Position numbers and translations under genes: made by a program | Shown here: positions 9,566-19,513 of the stretch, piece by piece | Layout of the letters: every line of letters starts with the position of its first letter | Numbering within the stretch: position 1 is the stretch's first letter | From: Verrucomicrobiota bacterium | GTDB taxonomy: Bacteria; Verrucomicrobiota; Verrucomicrobiia; Methylacidiphilales; JBCCWR01 | Direction: 5' to 3' | Length of the DNA stretch: 64,000 nt | NCBI GenBank assembly: GCA_039192515.1 | Contig: JBCCXA010000006.1 | Span: forward strand, 56,715 to 120,714 | The notes under the pieces: model-generated | What the model saw: the letters and a program-made list of their open reading frames with translations, nothing else | Told to the model about the DNA's origin: nothing | Database searches by the model: none

Positions 9566-9579
9566 TAAAAGCGCTTTTA
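9566..9579. promoter_or_regulatory. Perfect 14-bp palindrome, possible operator
   Basis: TAAAAGCGCTTTTA is a perfect palindrome 38 bases upstream of the divergent gmd-paralogue start, in a position suited to an operator. No regulator is recognised. Confidence 0.3.
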
Positions 9580-9731
9580 GCACGATTAAGGATCGCTTTG
9601 ATACGTGTAAGTATAGAGTTGTTGCACAGTTGCTGTAGTGATAAAAATCAATTTATTTCTCACGTAATCAACGAGTTGTGCCGATATTTATAACATAAAA
9701 TGCAAGTATTGAATTGGATAAAGGAAACTCT

Positions 9732-10310
9732 ATGAAAAGACTAAAATTAATTGTAAGCACAGCTATATTGGGAGGTTTATTGATAGGGTGTACGGAAGAG
9801 GTCAAGAAAGACCCTCATGTAGAATTAGACAATGCATTAAAAGCATTTGAATATGCAAGTAAGATGGAGAGAAATGTTGCTAAAAGGAATTATGATGGAG
9901 CCATAGAGGAATTAGACAATATTGCGAAAATCTACAAGTCAGGCATGTTTTCCTTTGGATCGGGTAAATTCTCTAGCAAAGAACATGATGAGAAAGCGCT
10001 TATTGCCATGGAAGAACTTTTTTCGGCAGTCCGTGTACTAAGAAGTCAAGTAAGGCAAATGAAAACGAAGAGGGTGACAAAAGAGCAAAAGGCACAATAC
10101 CAAGTTAATGTTGAGCAATTGCTAAATACTCTTCCTAAAATTGCATTAGCACATTATGATAAGAAGTCGGCGTTTTATGTCGCTCCTCCAAGGGCTAAGC
10201 TCCAGGCCATGCGCAATAAACTAAGAGCACTATCTTACAGAAGCCCTGACCAAACAAAATTTGCAGCTGGTCAGATGATTGCTTCTATAAATAAGTTGCT
10301 TAGGGGCTAA
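9732..10310 (+). CDS. Small predicted lipoprotein
   Basis: A 192-residue protein from ATG 9732, which has AAGGAAA six bases upstream. The N-terminus is a short lipoprotein signal ending LLIGC. The mature part is lysine/arginine-rich and predicted helical (for example AMRNKLRALSYRS near the C-terminus). No family is recognised. A role in the envelope is implied only by the lipobox. It is transcribed divergently from the gmd group and is followed directly by a hairpin repeat. Confidence 0.65.
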   Translation: MKRLKLIVSTAILGGLLIGCTEEVKKDPHVELDNALKAFEYASKMERNVAKRNYDGAIEELDNIAKIYKSGMFSFGSGKFSSKEHDEKALIAMEELFSAVRVLRSQVRQMKTKRVTKEQKAQYQVNVEQLLNTLPKIALAHYDKKSAFYVAPPRAKLQAMRNKLRALSYRSPDQTKFAAGQMIASINKLLRG

Positions 10311-10312
10311 GC

Positions 10313-10402
10313 ATTTAGCCAGCATGATAGAATTGAACTTGTAGGAAACGCACAAGATTCTGTTCAGGCCTACAAGGCTCTCTAGCACAATTCGGGTTTA
10401 AA
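10313..10402 (-). repeat. Dispersed MITE-like repeat, short hairpin copy
   Basis: A 90-bp element directly after the lipoprotein stop codon. Its outer ends are imperfect inverted repeats of the family type (ATTTAGCCAGCATGATAGAA at one end; CAATTCGGGTTTAAA at the other). Inside is a perfect 8-bp stem CTTGTAGG/CCTACAAG. It resembles copy C in having lost the middle of the long element, and it may act as a transcript-end hairpin. Confidence 0.55.
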
Positions 10403-10569
10403 GTCTTAATCGATGGTAGAGCTTTAATCTCTTGCTTAAATTTTACCCAATTGTTACAAACGTAGTAATTCTGTAATAGAATTACTATACAATGGTAAAT
10501 AGGAGATTGGTGGTCATCTAATAAATTATCGTCCTGAAGGTGGTTTAATTTAAATAGCGAACTAAAGAT

Positions 10570-11016
10570 ATGGTAAACCTTAAAAACAAGACGAACGTGC
10601 TTTTTGTGTGTGATCATAATAAGTTTCGTAGTCCAACTGCAAAGCGGCTATATTCTCATAATGAGGACCTAGAGGTGAAATCCCTAGGAATCAGGAGTAG
10701 CAAAAAGTCACTTTTTTGGCGAAGAGTTTTTAAATGGGCAGACCGAATTTTTGTGATGGAGCCACATCATAAGGCCCTGGTCCGTCGGGAGTTACATCAT
10801 TTATTTGGTGAGGAAGTGTACAGGGAAATTATATGTCTTTATATTCCTGACCGTTATCCTTACCTGGATGGTCGGTTATTAGGTATTTTGGAGGGACATC
10901 TTTCCCTTTATCTTGGCCCACCATCTTTTTCCCCTCAACCAGCGCTTAGAAGAAGTAAAGTAATAAAGTATCATCATCGAAACTACTCTCAAAATAGAGC
11001 TTGGATGGCTGCCTAG
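10570..11016 (+). CDS. Low-molecular-weight tyrosine-phosphatase-like protein
   Basis: A 148-residue protein with a P-loop CX5R at residues 14-20 (C-DHNKF-R) followed by SPTA, as in the small family of protein tyrosine phosphatase-like proteins. WADRIFVMEPHHK and ICLYIPDRYPYLDGRLL match conserved blocks of that family. The catalytic Asp equivalent would be in the DRYPYLD segment. The last ~35 residues are an extra basic tail. The target is unknown; related enzymes dephosphorylate phosphotyrosine or arsenate-type substrates. It stands alone. Confidence 0.75.
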   Translation: MVNLKNKTNVLFVCDHNKFRSPTAKRLYSHNEDLEVKSLGIRSSKKSLFWRRVFKWADRIFVMEPHHKALVRRELHHLFGEEVYREIICLYIPDRYPYLDGRLLGILEGHLSLYLGPPSFSPQPALRRSKVIKYHHRNYSQNRAWMAA

Positions 11017-11043
11017 AGTGATTGGCTTTAATCTATAAAAGAA

Positions 11044-13668
11044 TTATTCTGAACGAAGTGCGGTGGCAATATCAAGATGAGCTGCTTTATATGCCGGATA
11101 AAGAGCCGCTACTAAAGCGATAACAAGTACCCAGAATGGTGTCTGCATAATCACAGACCACGGTGTGTGCCATTCTATAGTCCACCTAAAAAAGGCAACA
11201 TTGACAACGTTATCAAGTATATAGGCTAGTAGGAAACCTCCTATTAGACCTAAAAAGCTTCCTACTATTGCAATATGTGAAGCCTCTATCAAGATGATAT
11301 GGATAACTTGCATTCTTGCCCCTCCGGTGGATCGGATAATACCGATTTCTCTCGAGCGCTCACTTGCCAGTAAATATAGAGTAAGAAAGATACCCAATCC
11401 CGCAACCAGTAAGGCAATAAATCGTAAAATGTAAGTCACGGAAAAAGTTTGATCAAAAATATGCATGGCTTTGGTGCGAAGTTGGTGATTAGAGAAAGTA
11501 ACGAAATTTCCTTGAGAGGATAATCTCTCTCGTAGTTTGATTTGAGTTTTTTGGGATTCTGAGGTGTCGTGAAGATAGATGGCTAGGCTGTTGACATCGT
11601 CAGTTTGCCACCAGTTGTGAAAAAGTTGGATATCCATTAAAATGACGCCCTGTTCCGTGTCATAGTCATTGTATATGGCAATGACTTTGGGTGATTTGAT
11701 TCCAGATGGAGTGTGTAATGTTAAAGTATCACCTGGCTGGTGACTAAAGCGTTTTGCAAAAGTATCCGAAATGAAGACAGAATTTCCTTCAACAGCTCTT
11801 TTTAGAGGGTTGTCAGAGATACTACTAAGTATGCGAGGGGGGTGATACTCATTCATAATCTCTAGATTTGTTGCTGATACTTGAGTCATCATATTCTCGT
11901 CTGAGTTGGGGGGGTAAGGAATTTTGATCTCCCTGTAAGTATTGAGCTCTTTGATATTTGAGTTTTTCCTAACGGCCTGAATGGTGTTATCCGGTAACGG
12001 GTTTGGTGTATTGAGTTCAATGTTTGCGATGGATGTAACATAGATATCTGCTTGAATGGTTCGATCAATCCAGCTTGTTACGGTTTCTCGAAAACTATAA
12101 ATCATAATAGACATGCCTATCATCATTGAAAGGGCACTAACTAATGCGGATATGCTAATGGCATGGCGATGAAGCGAACTTATGAAAAATTGGTGCCCGA
12201 GATTTAAAATGGGGTGATGAGAGGTAAGTTTTTTTGAAAGTGCTGAGTAAATATGGTGTATACTGTTGCAACAAATAGGGACTAAGAAAGCCAATCCTAA
12301 TAAGGCACAGAAAGAGCAAACAAAGCTTAGCCATGGCAGGCGAGAGTTCACACTAACCCAGCCTGTTAAAGTAGCGAGAATCAAGAGGCCAATACCTATA
12401 TTCGTAAACCGCAGTATAGCAAGCTTGGTCTTTTGTCGTAGGTGTCCAAAATTAATAGCTTGGACTGGTTCAACTCTAGAAGCTTCGCGTGCTGGAAGCC
12501 ATGCAGCTAGAATAATAGCTAAGAGACCAGTTAAGATCGTAATAAGAATGTTGTTGCTGTCGATTTGTGCAGATTCCATCTGCAAAATCATATAGAGTGA
12601 AGTAATGCTTTTTGACACTCCTGTGACAAGATATTGTGATAGCCAGTAGCCTCCTATAATGCCAATTAGGATTCCAGGTATTCCCGCTATAACAGCTTCA
12701 AGGATGAATAAAGATTGGATTTCGTACCGTTGTAAGCCTAATGCTCTAAGGATACCAATTTCAGTGCGACGCTGTATGACTGATACCGCAACAGTATTAT
12801 AAATTAAAAACATCCCTACCATTAGTGCAATCATAGAAAGGGCCAGAAGGTTTAGTTGAAAAGCACCAATCATCTTTTCAGCTTGCTCAGAACGCATTTT
12901 TGGCGAATTGGCAGTGACATGAGGAGGTAAGTGATCAGACAGTTGCTCTTTTAAAAGTTGGATATTTGATATCAAATCCTTTCCTTTGCCTTTGACGAGG
13001 CAGTCAATCCTATGGAGTTTTCCTTCTGGTTTTGTGAGGCCAAATAATGATTGAGCATGTGCTATATCAATAAGCGCAATATTCTCGTTACTGCTAACAC
13101 TATCTTGTGAAAAATCTATTGTCTTATGCAGCATGAAGGCGTGTCTTCTGCCGCCAAATTTTGTTTCAAGAGTTTGTCCAATCTTCAGGTTAAGGCGTTT
13201 TGCAAGAGTTTTGGAAAGGATGATAGCATTTGGCTGAGTGAAGAAAGGCTGAGCCTCAGAGGAATTATCAGTTGGTTGAATCAAAAAAGTATTGAAGGGC
13301 TTGTTACTAATGGGGTCTATTCCAAGGAACCTTAGGTGTTCACCGGGGTGGTTGGGTAAAGTGATAATTTTTTCAATGATAGGAGTAGCCGCAAGGATTT
13401 GAGGTTGTTCAAGTATAGTCGGATAAAGAGAATCTGAAAATGGGGTACCATGACCATCAATAGTAAAATTTGCTTTCCCAGAAACTAGGTCTATGGATGA
13501 GCGAAATGAGCTATTAGCGCTGGAATTGGTAATCTTGATGCTAACAAATACAGATATTCCAAGCGCCACTCCTAGAATATTTAGTAGCGTTAAAGTTTTG
13601 TGTCGGGAAAAATGACGAAGGCTATGCTTGAGGATAAGTAGAAAAATTTTCACTGATGGTATAGACAA
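11044..13668 (-). CDS. FtsX-family ABC transporter permease (YbbP-like)
   Basis: An 874-residue membrane subunit with two FtsX-type modules. There is an N-terminal helix (about 20-40), a periplasmic domain, three helices at about 270-400, a linker helix pair at about 415-470, another anchor and periplasmic domain, and three C-terminal helices. RRTEIGILRALGLQRYEI and RSREIGIIRSTGGARMQVI are the paired coupling segments that contact the ATPase. The size and duplication match YbbP-type permeases rather than LolC/LolE. Such systems move lipids, lipoproteins or peptides within the envelope; the substrate is unknown. It follows its ATPase by 13 bases. The first codon is TTG 13668, with GTG 13653 as an alternative. 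Confidence 0.85.
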   Translation of the reverse strand: MSIPSVKIFLLILKHSLRHFSRHKTLTLLNILGVALGISVFVSIKITNSSANSSFRSSIDLVSGKANFTIDGHGTPFSDSLYPTILEQPQILAATPIIEKIITLPNHPGEHLRFLGIDPISNKPFNTFLIQPTDNSSEAQPFFTQPNAIILSKTLAKRLNLKIGQTLETKFGGRRHAFMLHKTIDFSQDSVSSNENIALIDIAHAQSLFGLTKPEGKLHRIDCLVKGKGKDLISNIQLLKEQLSDHLPPHVTANSPKMRSEQAEKMIGAFQLNLLALSMIALMVGMFLIYNTVAVSVIQRRTEIGILRALGLQRYEIQSLFILEAVIAGIPGILIGIIGGYWLSQYLVTGVSKSITSLYMILQMESAQIDSNNILITILTGLLAIILAAWLPAREASRVEPVQAINFGHLRQKTKLAILRFTNIGIGLLILATLTGWVSVNSRLPWLSFVCSFCALLGLAFLVPICCNSIHHIYSALSKKLTSHHPILNLGHQFFISSLHRHAISISALVSALSMMIGMSIMIYSFRETVTSWIDRTIQADIYVTSIANIELNTPNPLPDNTIQAVRKNSNIKELNTYREIKIPYPPNSDENMMTQVSATNLEIMNEYHPPRILSSISDNPLKRAVEGNSVFISDTFAKRFSHQPGDTLTLHTPSGIKSPKVIAIYNDYDTEQGVILMDIQLFHNWWQTDDVNSLAIYLHDTSESQKTQIKLRERLSSQGNFVTFSNHQLRTKAMHIFDQTFSVTYILRFIALLVAGLGIFLTLYLLASERSREIGIIRSTGGARMQVIHIILIEASHIAIVGSFLGLIGGFLLAYILDNVVNVAFFRWTIEWHTPWSVIMQTPFWVLVIALVAALYPAYKAAHLDIATALRSE

Positions 13669-13681
13669 TTAGCTACTTTTT

Positions 13682-14356
13682 CTAATCCACAATCCTTCCA
13701 TCTTGCATGTGAACAGTACGATGTGCAGTGTCGGCAATTTCCTTGCTATGAGTGACCATGATGATTGTTGTATTAAATTTTTTTCCAAGTTTTTTGAAGA
13801 GAGATACGATTTGATGGCTAGAGTGTGAGTCCAGATTGCCTGTTGGTTCGTCAGCAAGTAATAATTTGGGACTATGAACTAAAGCACGAATGAGTGCCGC
13901 ACGCTGCATTTGACCCCCTGATAATTGATGGAGTTGGTGATGACGTCGATCGGAGAGTTTAACTTGTTCTATAAGAGAAAGAGCGAAATTTCGTTTTTTG
14001 TGATCAAAGTTGGACGAAAGTTGTAGAGGTAAAAAAATATTCTCTTCTACAGTTAGAGTTGGTAGAAGATTAAAAAACTGGAATACGAAGCCGATGCTTT
14101 TTCTGCGTAGCTCAGTAATTTGAGAGTCCGTCAAGTTGGTGATGTCTTTGTCCTCGATAAAAATAGATCCTTCATCTAGACGGTCTAGTCCACCTAGGCA
14201 ATGTAGCAAGGTGCTTTTGCCACAGCCACTTGGCCCCATGATAGCAAGAAATTCACCGGTTGGAATATTAAGAGAGATATGATCGAGTGCGGTGATAGGT
14301 TCACTCGTTGCTACTGTGGCGGAATACTTTTTACACGCCTTTTCGACCCTAACCAT
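13682..14356 (-). CDS. ABC transporter ATP-binding protein (LolD/YbbA family)
   Basis: A 224-residue ATPase with Walker A GPSGCGKST (41-49), Q-loop around residue 93, signature LSGGQ (145-149), Walker B LLLADE (165-170) and the switch His in MVTHSKE. The PTGNLD D-loop is typical of the LolD/MacB/FtsE group. It powers the permease encoded 13 bases downstream. Confidence 0.93.
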   Translation of the reverse strand: MVRVEKACKKYSATVATSEPITALDHISLNIPTGEFLAIMGPSGCGKSTLLHCLGGLDRLDEGSIFIEDKDITNLTDSQITELRRKSIGFVFQFFNLLPTLTVEENIFLPLQLSSNFDHKKRNFALSLIEQVKLSDRRHHQLHQLSGGQMQRAALIRALVHSPKLLLADEPTGNLDSHSSHQIVSLFKKLGKKFNTTIIMVTHSKEIADTAHRTVHMQDGRIVD

Positions 14357-14413
14357 TTGTCTTAATCTGGCATGGTGAATGCATTTGTCAAAGTTGGATG
14401 GCTGCTTAGAATG

Positions 14414-17047
14414 TTAATTATTTTCCATTTGCTGAATGAGCTTGGCAACTAGTCCCGTCCATCCTGTTTGGTGGGAAGCGCCAATGCCCCGACCGTTATC
14501 TCCATGAAAGTACTCATAGAAGAGAATATGATCTTTAAAGTGAGGGTCACTCTGGATGCCTTTGTGATGACCGTAGATCGGCCTATTTCCTCGCTCATCT
14601 TTTAAAAATAGGTTTATGAGACGACTCGATAATTCATTAGCAACTTGAAGAATAGTGACAAAATTACCTGAGCCTGTTGGGTACTCAATTTTGAAATCAT
14701 TCCCATAGTAATGATGAAATTTCTGTAAAGATTCAATAATCAAGTAATTGACTGGAAACCATACAGGTCCTCTCCAATTGGAATTGCCACCAAACATTCC
14801 ATTCGTAGACTCTGCTGGCGAATAAGTGACATCTAGACAGTTGCCGTGAAGGGAAAAGCAGTAGGGATTATTTTTATAGTAGCGAGATAGACCTCTGATA
14901 CCATATGGAGAAAGAAATTCACTCTCATCCAACATGCGTCTCAATAAACATTTCATTCTGTGGCCTCTGAGAAGGGAGAGTAGTCTGCGTTGTCCAGCCC
15001 CTTCAACTTCCCAATGAGATACTAGTTGAGCAAGGTCCTTCCTGTAATTAAGGAACCATTCCATACGCTTGGCAAAATGAGGAGTTTCCTTGAGGAGTTC
15101 AGGCTCCAATGTCTCTACGGCAAAAAGTGGAATGAGTCCTACCATGGATCGTACCTTTAGAGGGACTGGTTGTCCTCCTGGAAGGTTGAGAACATCATAG
15201 TAAAAGCTATCCTCCTCATCCCATAAACCTACACCTTCTTCGCCAATTTTTGTCATAGCCTCTGCAATGTATAAGTAATGTTCAAAGAATTTTGTCGCAA
15301 TATCTTCATAGACTTCATTTGTGCGTGCTAATTCAAGTGCGATTTTCATCATGTTCAGGGAGAACATGGCCATCCAACTGGTGCCATCGGCTTGGTCTAA
15401 ATAGCCTCCCGTTGGCAGAGCTTTGCTTCTGTCAAAAACGCCTATGTTATCTAGTCCTAGGAAGCCACCTTGAAAAACGTTTCTTCCCTCTGCGTCCTTT
15501 CGGTTGACCCACCAGGTAAAATTCAACATCAGTTTATGGAAAACACTTTCTAAGAAAGCATGATCCGCTTTACCGTTTAATTTGCGATCAATTTGGTAGA
15601 CCCTCCAAGTCGCCCACGCATGAACCGGGGGATTAACATCACTGAAGTTCCATTCATAAGCGGGAAGTTGTCCATTGGGGTGCATGTACCATTCACGAGT
15701 CATTAGAACGAGTTGTTGCTTCGCGAAATCAGCATCTAGATAAGCAAGAGGAAGGCAGTGAAATGCGAGATCCCATGCAGCGTACCAGGGGTACTCCCAT
15801 TTATCAGGCATAGAAATGATGTCCGCATTGTTTAGGTGAAACCATTCGTTGTTTCTGCTGTCTTTTCGTTGTTCAGGAGGTGGTGGGAAGTTGGTATCTC
15901 CTTTTAACCATTCTCTAATGTCATAATGGTAGAATTGCTTAGTCCAAATCATGCCGGCATAGGCTTGTCGTTGCACATGGCGTGCATCTTGATCTGTGAT
16001 ACCATTTTGAAGCTCTTGATAGAATTGATTGGACTCATTAATCCTAGTAAGAAAAATATGCTCAAAGTCCTGGAATGGGCTAGCTAAATTTTTTTTAGAT
16101 AAGCGAACGCAAGTGATGGCTTTTTTACCTGCCTCAACTAGTATTTGTTTGAAGGCAGCAAGCTTGGTCCCCTTTTTTTCAGGAGAGATTGCCTGATGAT
16201 TCCGATTTGCTAGATATTCATGGAAAGCATCTTTGAAAGGGCCCTCAGTATTTTGATCAAATAGTTTGCTTGAGTTGGTTTCATTTTCAGTAAATATGAA
16301 TGCTAGGTCATCAGGAGCATAAAAATAATAGATACCGAGTTCAGAATGTTCCACTTCAGCATGATGACCTGAGATTTTTCTCATAGAAGGTTTTTTAAAT
16401 TTATCGTTCCATGACCAAATGTTACGAAACCATAATTGTGGTATAAGATAAATTTCAGCAGCTTCCGGCCCTCTGTTGATAGCGGTTACCCGCATAAGAA
16501 TATCTTCTGCATCAGCTTTGGCATATTCTACCTCTATATCAAAATAGCGATTCTCTTTTAAAACTCCTGTGTCAATAAGTTCATATTCTTTTTCTTCAAA
16601 GCCTCGTTTCCTATTCTGTTGGACTAATTTATCATAAGGGAAAGTACCCTGAGGGTATTTGTAGAGCATTTTGAGGTAGGAATGCGTTGGGGTTGCATCA
16701 AGGTAATAATAATACTCTTTAACATCCTCTCCATGGTTACCTTCACCGTTAGAAAGCCCAAATAATCTTTCTTTAAGAAAAGGGTCTTTGCTATTCCATA
16801 CAGCTAAAGATAGGCAAAGGTATTGCCAATCATCACTAATGCCTGCAATGCCGTCTTCTCCCCATCGGTAAGCTCGACTTCTTGCATGTTCATGGGGGAA
16901 GTAGTCCCAGGCCTCTCCATCCGGACTGTAGTCCTCACGAACAGTCCCCCACTGCCTTTCACTTAGATAGGGTCCCCACTTTTTCCAGGCCTTTAAATTT
17001 TTAGAGCTTTCTTTTAAACGACTCTTTTCTGGATTGCTTGCTTTCAT
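14414..17047 (-). CDS. GH63-type glucosidase
   Basis: An 877-residue cytoplasmic-looking protein without a signal peptide. It matches the bacterial glycoside hydrolase family 63 group related to processing alpha-glucosidase. Conserved blocks visible are WKKWGPYLSERQWGTVREDYS near the N-terminus, GDNGRGIGASHQTGWTG at the C-terminus, and in the (alpha/alpha)6 barrel EYPWYAAWDLAFHCLPLAY, PAYEWNFSDVNPPVHAWA and NSNWRGPVWFPVNYL. It probably hydrolyses alpha-glucosides such as trehalose-, kojibiose- or glucosylglycerate-type compounds; the exact sugar is not readable. It is upstream of and co-oriented with the YbbAP-like genes, and diverges from the exporter at 17128. Confidence 0.85.
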   Translation of the reverse strand: MKASNPEKSRLKESSKNLKAWKKWGPYLSERQWGTVREDYSPDGEAWDYFPHEHARSRAYRWGEDGIAGISDDWQYLCLSLAVWNSKDPFLKERLFGLSNGEGNHGEDVKEYYYYLDATPTHSYLKMLYKYPQGTFPYDKLVQQNRKRGFEEKEYELIDTGVLKENRYFDIEVEYAKADAEDILMRVTAINRGPEAAEIYLIPQLWFRNIWSWNDKFKKPSMRKISGHHAEVEHSELGIYYFYAPDDLAFIFTENETNSSKLFDQNTEGPFKDAFHEYLANRNHQAISPEKKGTKLAAFKQILVEAGKKAITCVRLSKKNLASPFQDFEHIFLTRINESNQFYQELQNGITDQDARHVQRQAYAGMIWTKQFYHYDIREWLKGDTNFPPPPEQRKDSRNNEWFHLNNADIISMPDKWEYPWYAAWDLAFHCLPLAYLDADFAKQQLVLMTREWYMHPNGQLPAYEWNFSDVNPPVHAWATWRVYQIDRKLNGKADHAFLESVFHKLMLNFTWWVNRKDAEGRNVFQGGFLGLDNIGVFDRSKALPTGGYLDQADGTSWMAMFSLNMMKIALELARTNEVYEDIATKFFEHYLYIAEAMTKIGEEGVGLWDEEDSFYYDVLNLPGGQPVPLKVRSMVGLIPLFAVETLEPELLKETPHFAKRMEWFLNYRKDLAQLVSHWEVEGAGQRRLLSLLRGHRMKCLLRRMLDESEFLSPYGIRGLSRYYKNNPYCFSLHGNCLDVTYSPAESTNGMFGGNSNWRGPVWFPVNYLIIESLQKFHHYYGNDFKIEYPTGSGNFVTILQVANELSSRLINLFLKDERGNRPIYGHHKGIQSDPHFKDHILFYEYFHGDNGRGIGASHQTGWTGLVAKLIQQMENN

Positions 17048-17127
17048 TTTTAAGACTTCATTAAACTAGAACACTTGTAAGGATCTTCAAGGAATGTTAA
17101 GGCTATTCGATTGTTTGAGCCAATACT

Positions 17128-18903
17128 ATGAATATCTATCCCAGAATCGTTTCTTATTATCGTCCCTACATTTGGGAAACATTTTGTGCGTTATGCATTC
17201 TCTTATTTGAAATTGCTTTTGGCTTACTTAAGCCATGGCCGCTCAAGGTCGTAGTGGATGATCTTTTGAAAGTAGAGGATGCTCGTTATGAGTTGCCCTA
17301 TCTATCAATGTCTTTCTCTTTTGTGACAGCTCTATCTATTGTAAGTGTTAGCTATTTTCTTATTCATGCAATAAGTGGGGCGTTAAATTTTGTTAGTAAC
17401 TATTGGTTGATTAAAATAGGTTTGAGGGCACTGCTTCGCATGCGAACTGAGCTGTATGCATATCTTCAAACCTTGCCACTAGTTTTTCATGATAATCGAC
17501 GAAGTGGCGATTCGGTCTATCGAGTTGCTTATGATGCTCAGGCAATTCAAACATTCTTCAATAGTGGCATTGCTACGGTAATTCGTTCAGGTGTGATGTT
17601 GATAGCAGTCTTTGTCATTATGTTTCAGATGAATTTTTTTTTAACACTGATTTCATTGTCGGTAGTTCCTCTCTTATTTATAGCTATTCAGTACTTTGGA
17701 GGGAGAATTCGTAGGGAGTCTGAGGTTTTCCGAGAAAAAGAAAGTGACGTGCTTTCTAAAGTCTCTGAAGGGCTGGGTGGTATAAGAATTATTCAGGCAT
17801 TTGGTAGAGAAAATGAAGAAACAAAAGAGTTTGGTAAGCACTGTAAAAGATCGATCATTACTAATTTAAAACTGCAAGGTACAAATTTAACTAGCACTTT
17901 AGTCGTTGGGTTGATTACTGCTACAGGTATGGCTTTGATGATTTATTATGGCTCTTTAGAAATTAGCCAAGGAAAAATTGAGTTGGGAGAGCTTCTAGTT
18001 CTCTTGGCTTATCTGGCGATGCTCTATACTCCGCTAGAACAGCTGAGCTATACCGTTTGGGCCTTGGATGGTGCGACATCCGGAGCAAAGCGAGTTTTTG
18101 AAATCCTGGATGTAGATAATGAAATTCAAGATTCGCCAAAAGCCAAAGAGTTAGAGTCTGTGAAAGGAAAAATTGAGTTACAAGATGTATGTTTTAGCTA
18201 CACGCCAGAAAAGCCAGTTCTGTTAGATGTTTCATTGACAGTTGAGCCAGGACAGACTGTTGCCCTAGTTGGTGGAACTGGTGCAGGTAAGACCACTATT
18301 CTTTCCTTAATTCCCCGCTTTTATGATAGTTCTTCTGGTGATGTTCTTATCGATGGAAGAGAGATAAAGGATATGAAAAAGGCCAGCCTGCGGTCAGCGA
18401 TTTCGATAGTTTGGCAAGATACGCTTCTAGTAAACGGAACGGTTTTGGACAATATTTCCTATGGTCGTCCAGATGCTTCTCATCAGGATATTGTTTTCGC
18501 TGCACAGGCTGCACAAGCCGATGATTTTATTCAAAAGCTAGCAAAAGGTTACGAGACGGAAGTGGGTGAGCGTGGGGTTAGATTAAGTGGTGGACAAAGG
18601 CAAAGAATAGGCCTGGCTCGAGCTTTCCTCAGACAGAGCCCTATTTTATTGCTGGATGAACCAACAAGCGCATTGGATTTAAAAACCGAGGCAGATATGA
18701 TGGAGTCTTTGGGTAAATTGATGGAAAAGAAGACAACAGTTATTGTGACACATCGGCTGACTACGGTGCATCATGCGGATCATATCTATTTCATGGAGAA
18801 TGGCAAAGTAGTTGAGTCTGGAACAGGTCCCGAGTTGATGAAATTAAAAGGCAGGTATTGGGATTTATGGAATGTGCATTCTCAAGGAAGTCAATACGAC
18901 TAG
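17128..18903 (+). CDS. ABC exporter, fused permease-ATPase (MsbA-like)
   Basis: A 591-residue half-transporter that works as a homodimer. Six membrane helices span about residues 15-310, and the ATPase domain runs from about 340 to 585. Walker A is GGTGAGKTT (about 381), the signature LSGGQRQR lies around 485, Walker B ILLLDEP around 506 and the switch His is in VTHRLTTVHHAD. The family exports lipids, lipid A precursors or drugs. The nearby glucosidase and the nucleotide-sugar genes hint at glycolipids, but there is no direct evidence. Confidence 0.88.
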   Translation: MNIYPRIVSYYRPYIWETFCALCILLFEIAFGLLKPWPLKVVVDDLLKVEDARYELPYLSMSFSFVTALSIVSVSYFLIHAISGALNFVSNYWLIKIGLRALLRMRTELYAYLQTLPLVFHDNRRSGDSVYRVAYDAQAIQTFFNSGIATVIRSGVMLIAVFVIMFQMNFFLTLISLSVVPLLFIAIQYFGGRIRRESEVFREKESDVLSKVSEGLGGIRIIQAFGRENEETKEFGKHCKRSIITNLKLQGTNLTSTLVVGLITATGMALMIYYGSLEISQGKIELGELLVLLAYLAMLYTPLEQLSYTVWALDGATSGAKRVFEILDVDNEIQDSPKAKELESVKGKIELQDVCFSYTPEKPVLLDVSLTVEPGQTVALVGGTGAGKTTILSLIPRFYDSSSGDVLIDGREIKDMKKASLRSAISIVWQDTLLVNGTVLDNISYGRPDASHQDIVFAAQAAQADDFIQKLAKGYETEVGERGVRLSGGQRQRIGLARAFLRQSPILLLDEPTSALDLKTEADMMESLGKLMEKKTTVIVTHRLTTVHHADHIYFMENGKVVESGTGPELMKLKGRYWDLWNVHSQGSQYD

Positions 18904-19050
18904 GAGTAAAAAAAAACAGGAGTCTCAAGCACTCGCGAGCTGTCTGCAAGCGTAATTTGTTCTGAGCTGACCATTTATCCATTATTTAAGCTTTGTCTAT
19001 TCAAATAAGAAAAAATCTTATATTATCGTGAGACGCTTCTACTGCATCAC

Positions 19051-19350
19051 TTGGGTTTAATATGCTACCTAACTCGCGCTCAAGACTTTATTGATTCAGT
19101 GGCTAAGATTCGGGTAATCGAAGAAACAACCCTATACGGTTTGGCAGATGCTTTGCTATGGGCCATTGATTTTGATTTGGATCATGCCTTTGGTTTTCAC
19201 AGTAGCCTGAAGAGTCCCTATGATAGGAAAATGGAACGTTTCCAAAACAGGACCCAGATTATGAAGAGGATACAGAAAATATCGGACGGATAGGAATTAA
19301 TCCATCGACGGGCGAGCGCATTGAACTTGATCCTAAAGACTAAGAGTTCA
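19051..19350 (+). pseudogene. Frameshifted remnant, possibly pRiA4b ORF-3-like
   Basis: Two adjacent frames look like pieces of one gene. The first (19051-19240) encodes LTRAQDFIDSVAKIRVIEE, then LADALLWAIDFDLDHAFGFH and YDRKMERF. After about 19245 the sensible protein continues in another frame as PDYEEDTENIGRIGINPSTG followed by ERIELDPKD and a stop at about 19342. Further coherent fragments follow to 19480. The first part resembles pRiA4b ORF-3-type proteins (LADAL...FDLDHAFGF), a weak assignment. A frameshift and missing N-terminus make it non-functional as it stands. It occupies the 610-bp gap before alaS. Confidence 0.5.
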
Positions 19351-19513
19351 TCATTCCCTCATCGATAGCATTCATTTCTTATCTACATAATGATTCTGTT
19401 GTCTCTCGAGTGGGCGAAGTGAACTGGTCTGAAAATCATCCCAATTTATTCGTGGCCTGGGGAGGTATTTTTGTGATTTGAAACTTTTGAAAGATCGCTA
19501 ACCTCATGAGCTT

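Noticed and set aside
19033..19056. Motif resembling the repeat terminus before the alaS-proximal remnant
   Set aside because: TGCATCACTTGGGTTTAAT agrees only partly with the family end and has no neighbouring element body.
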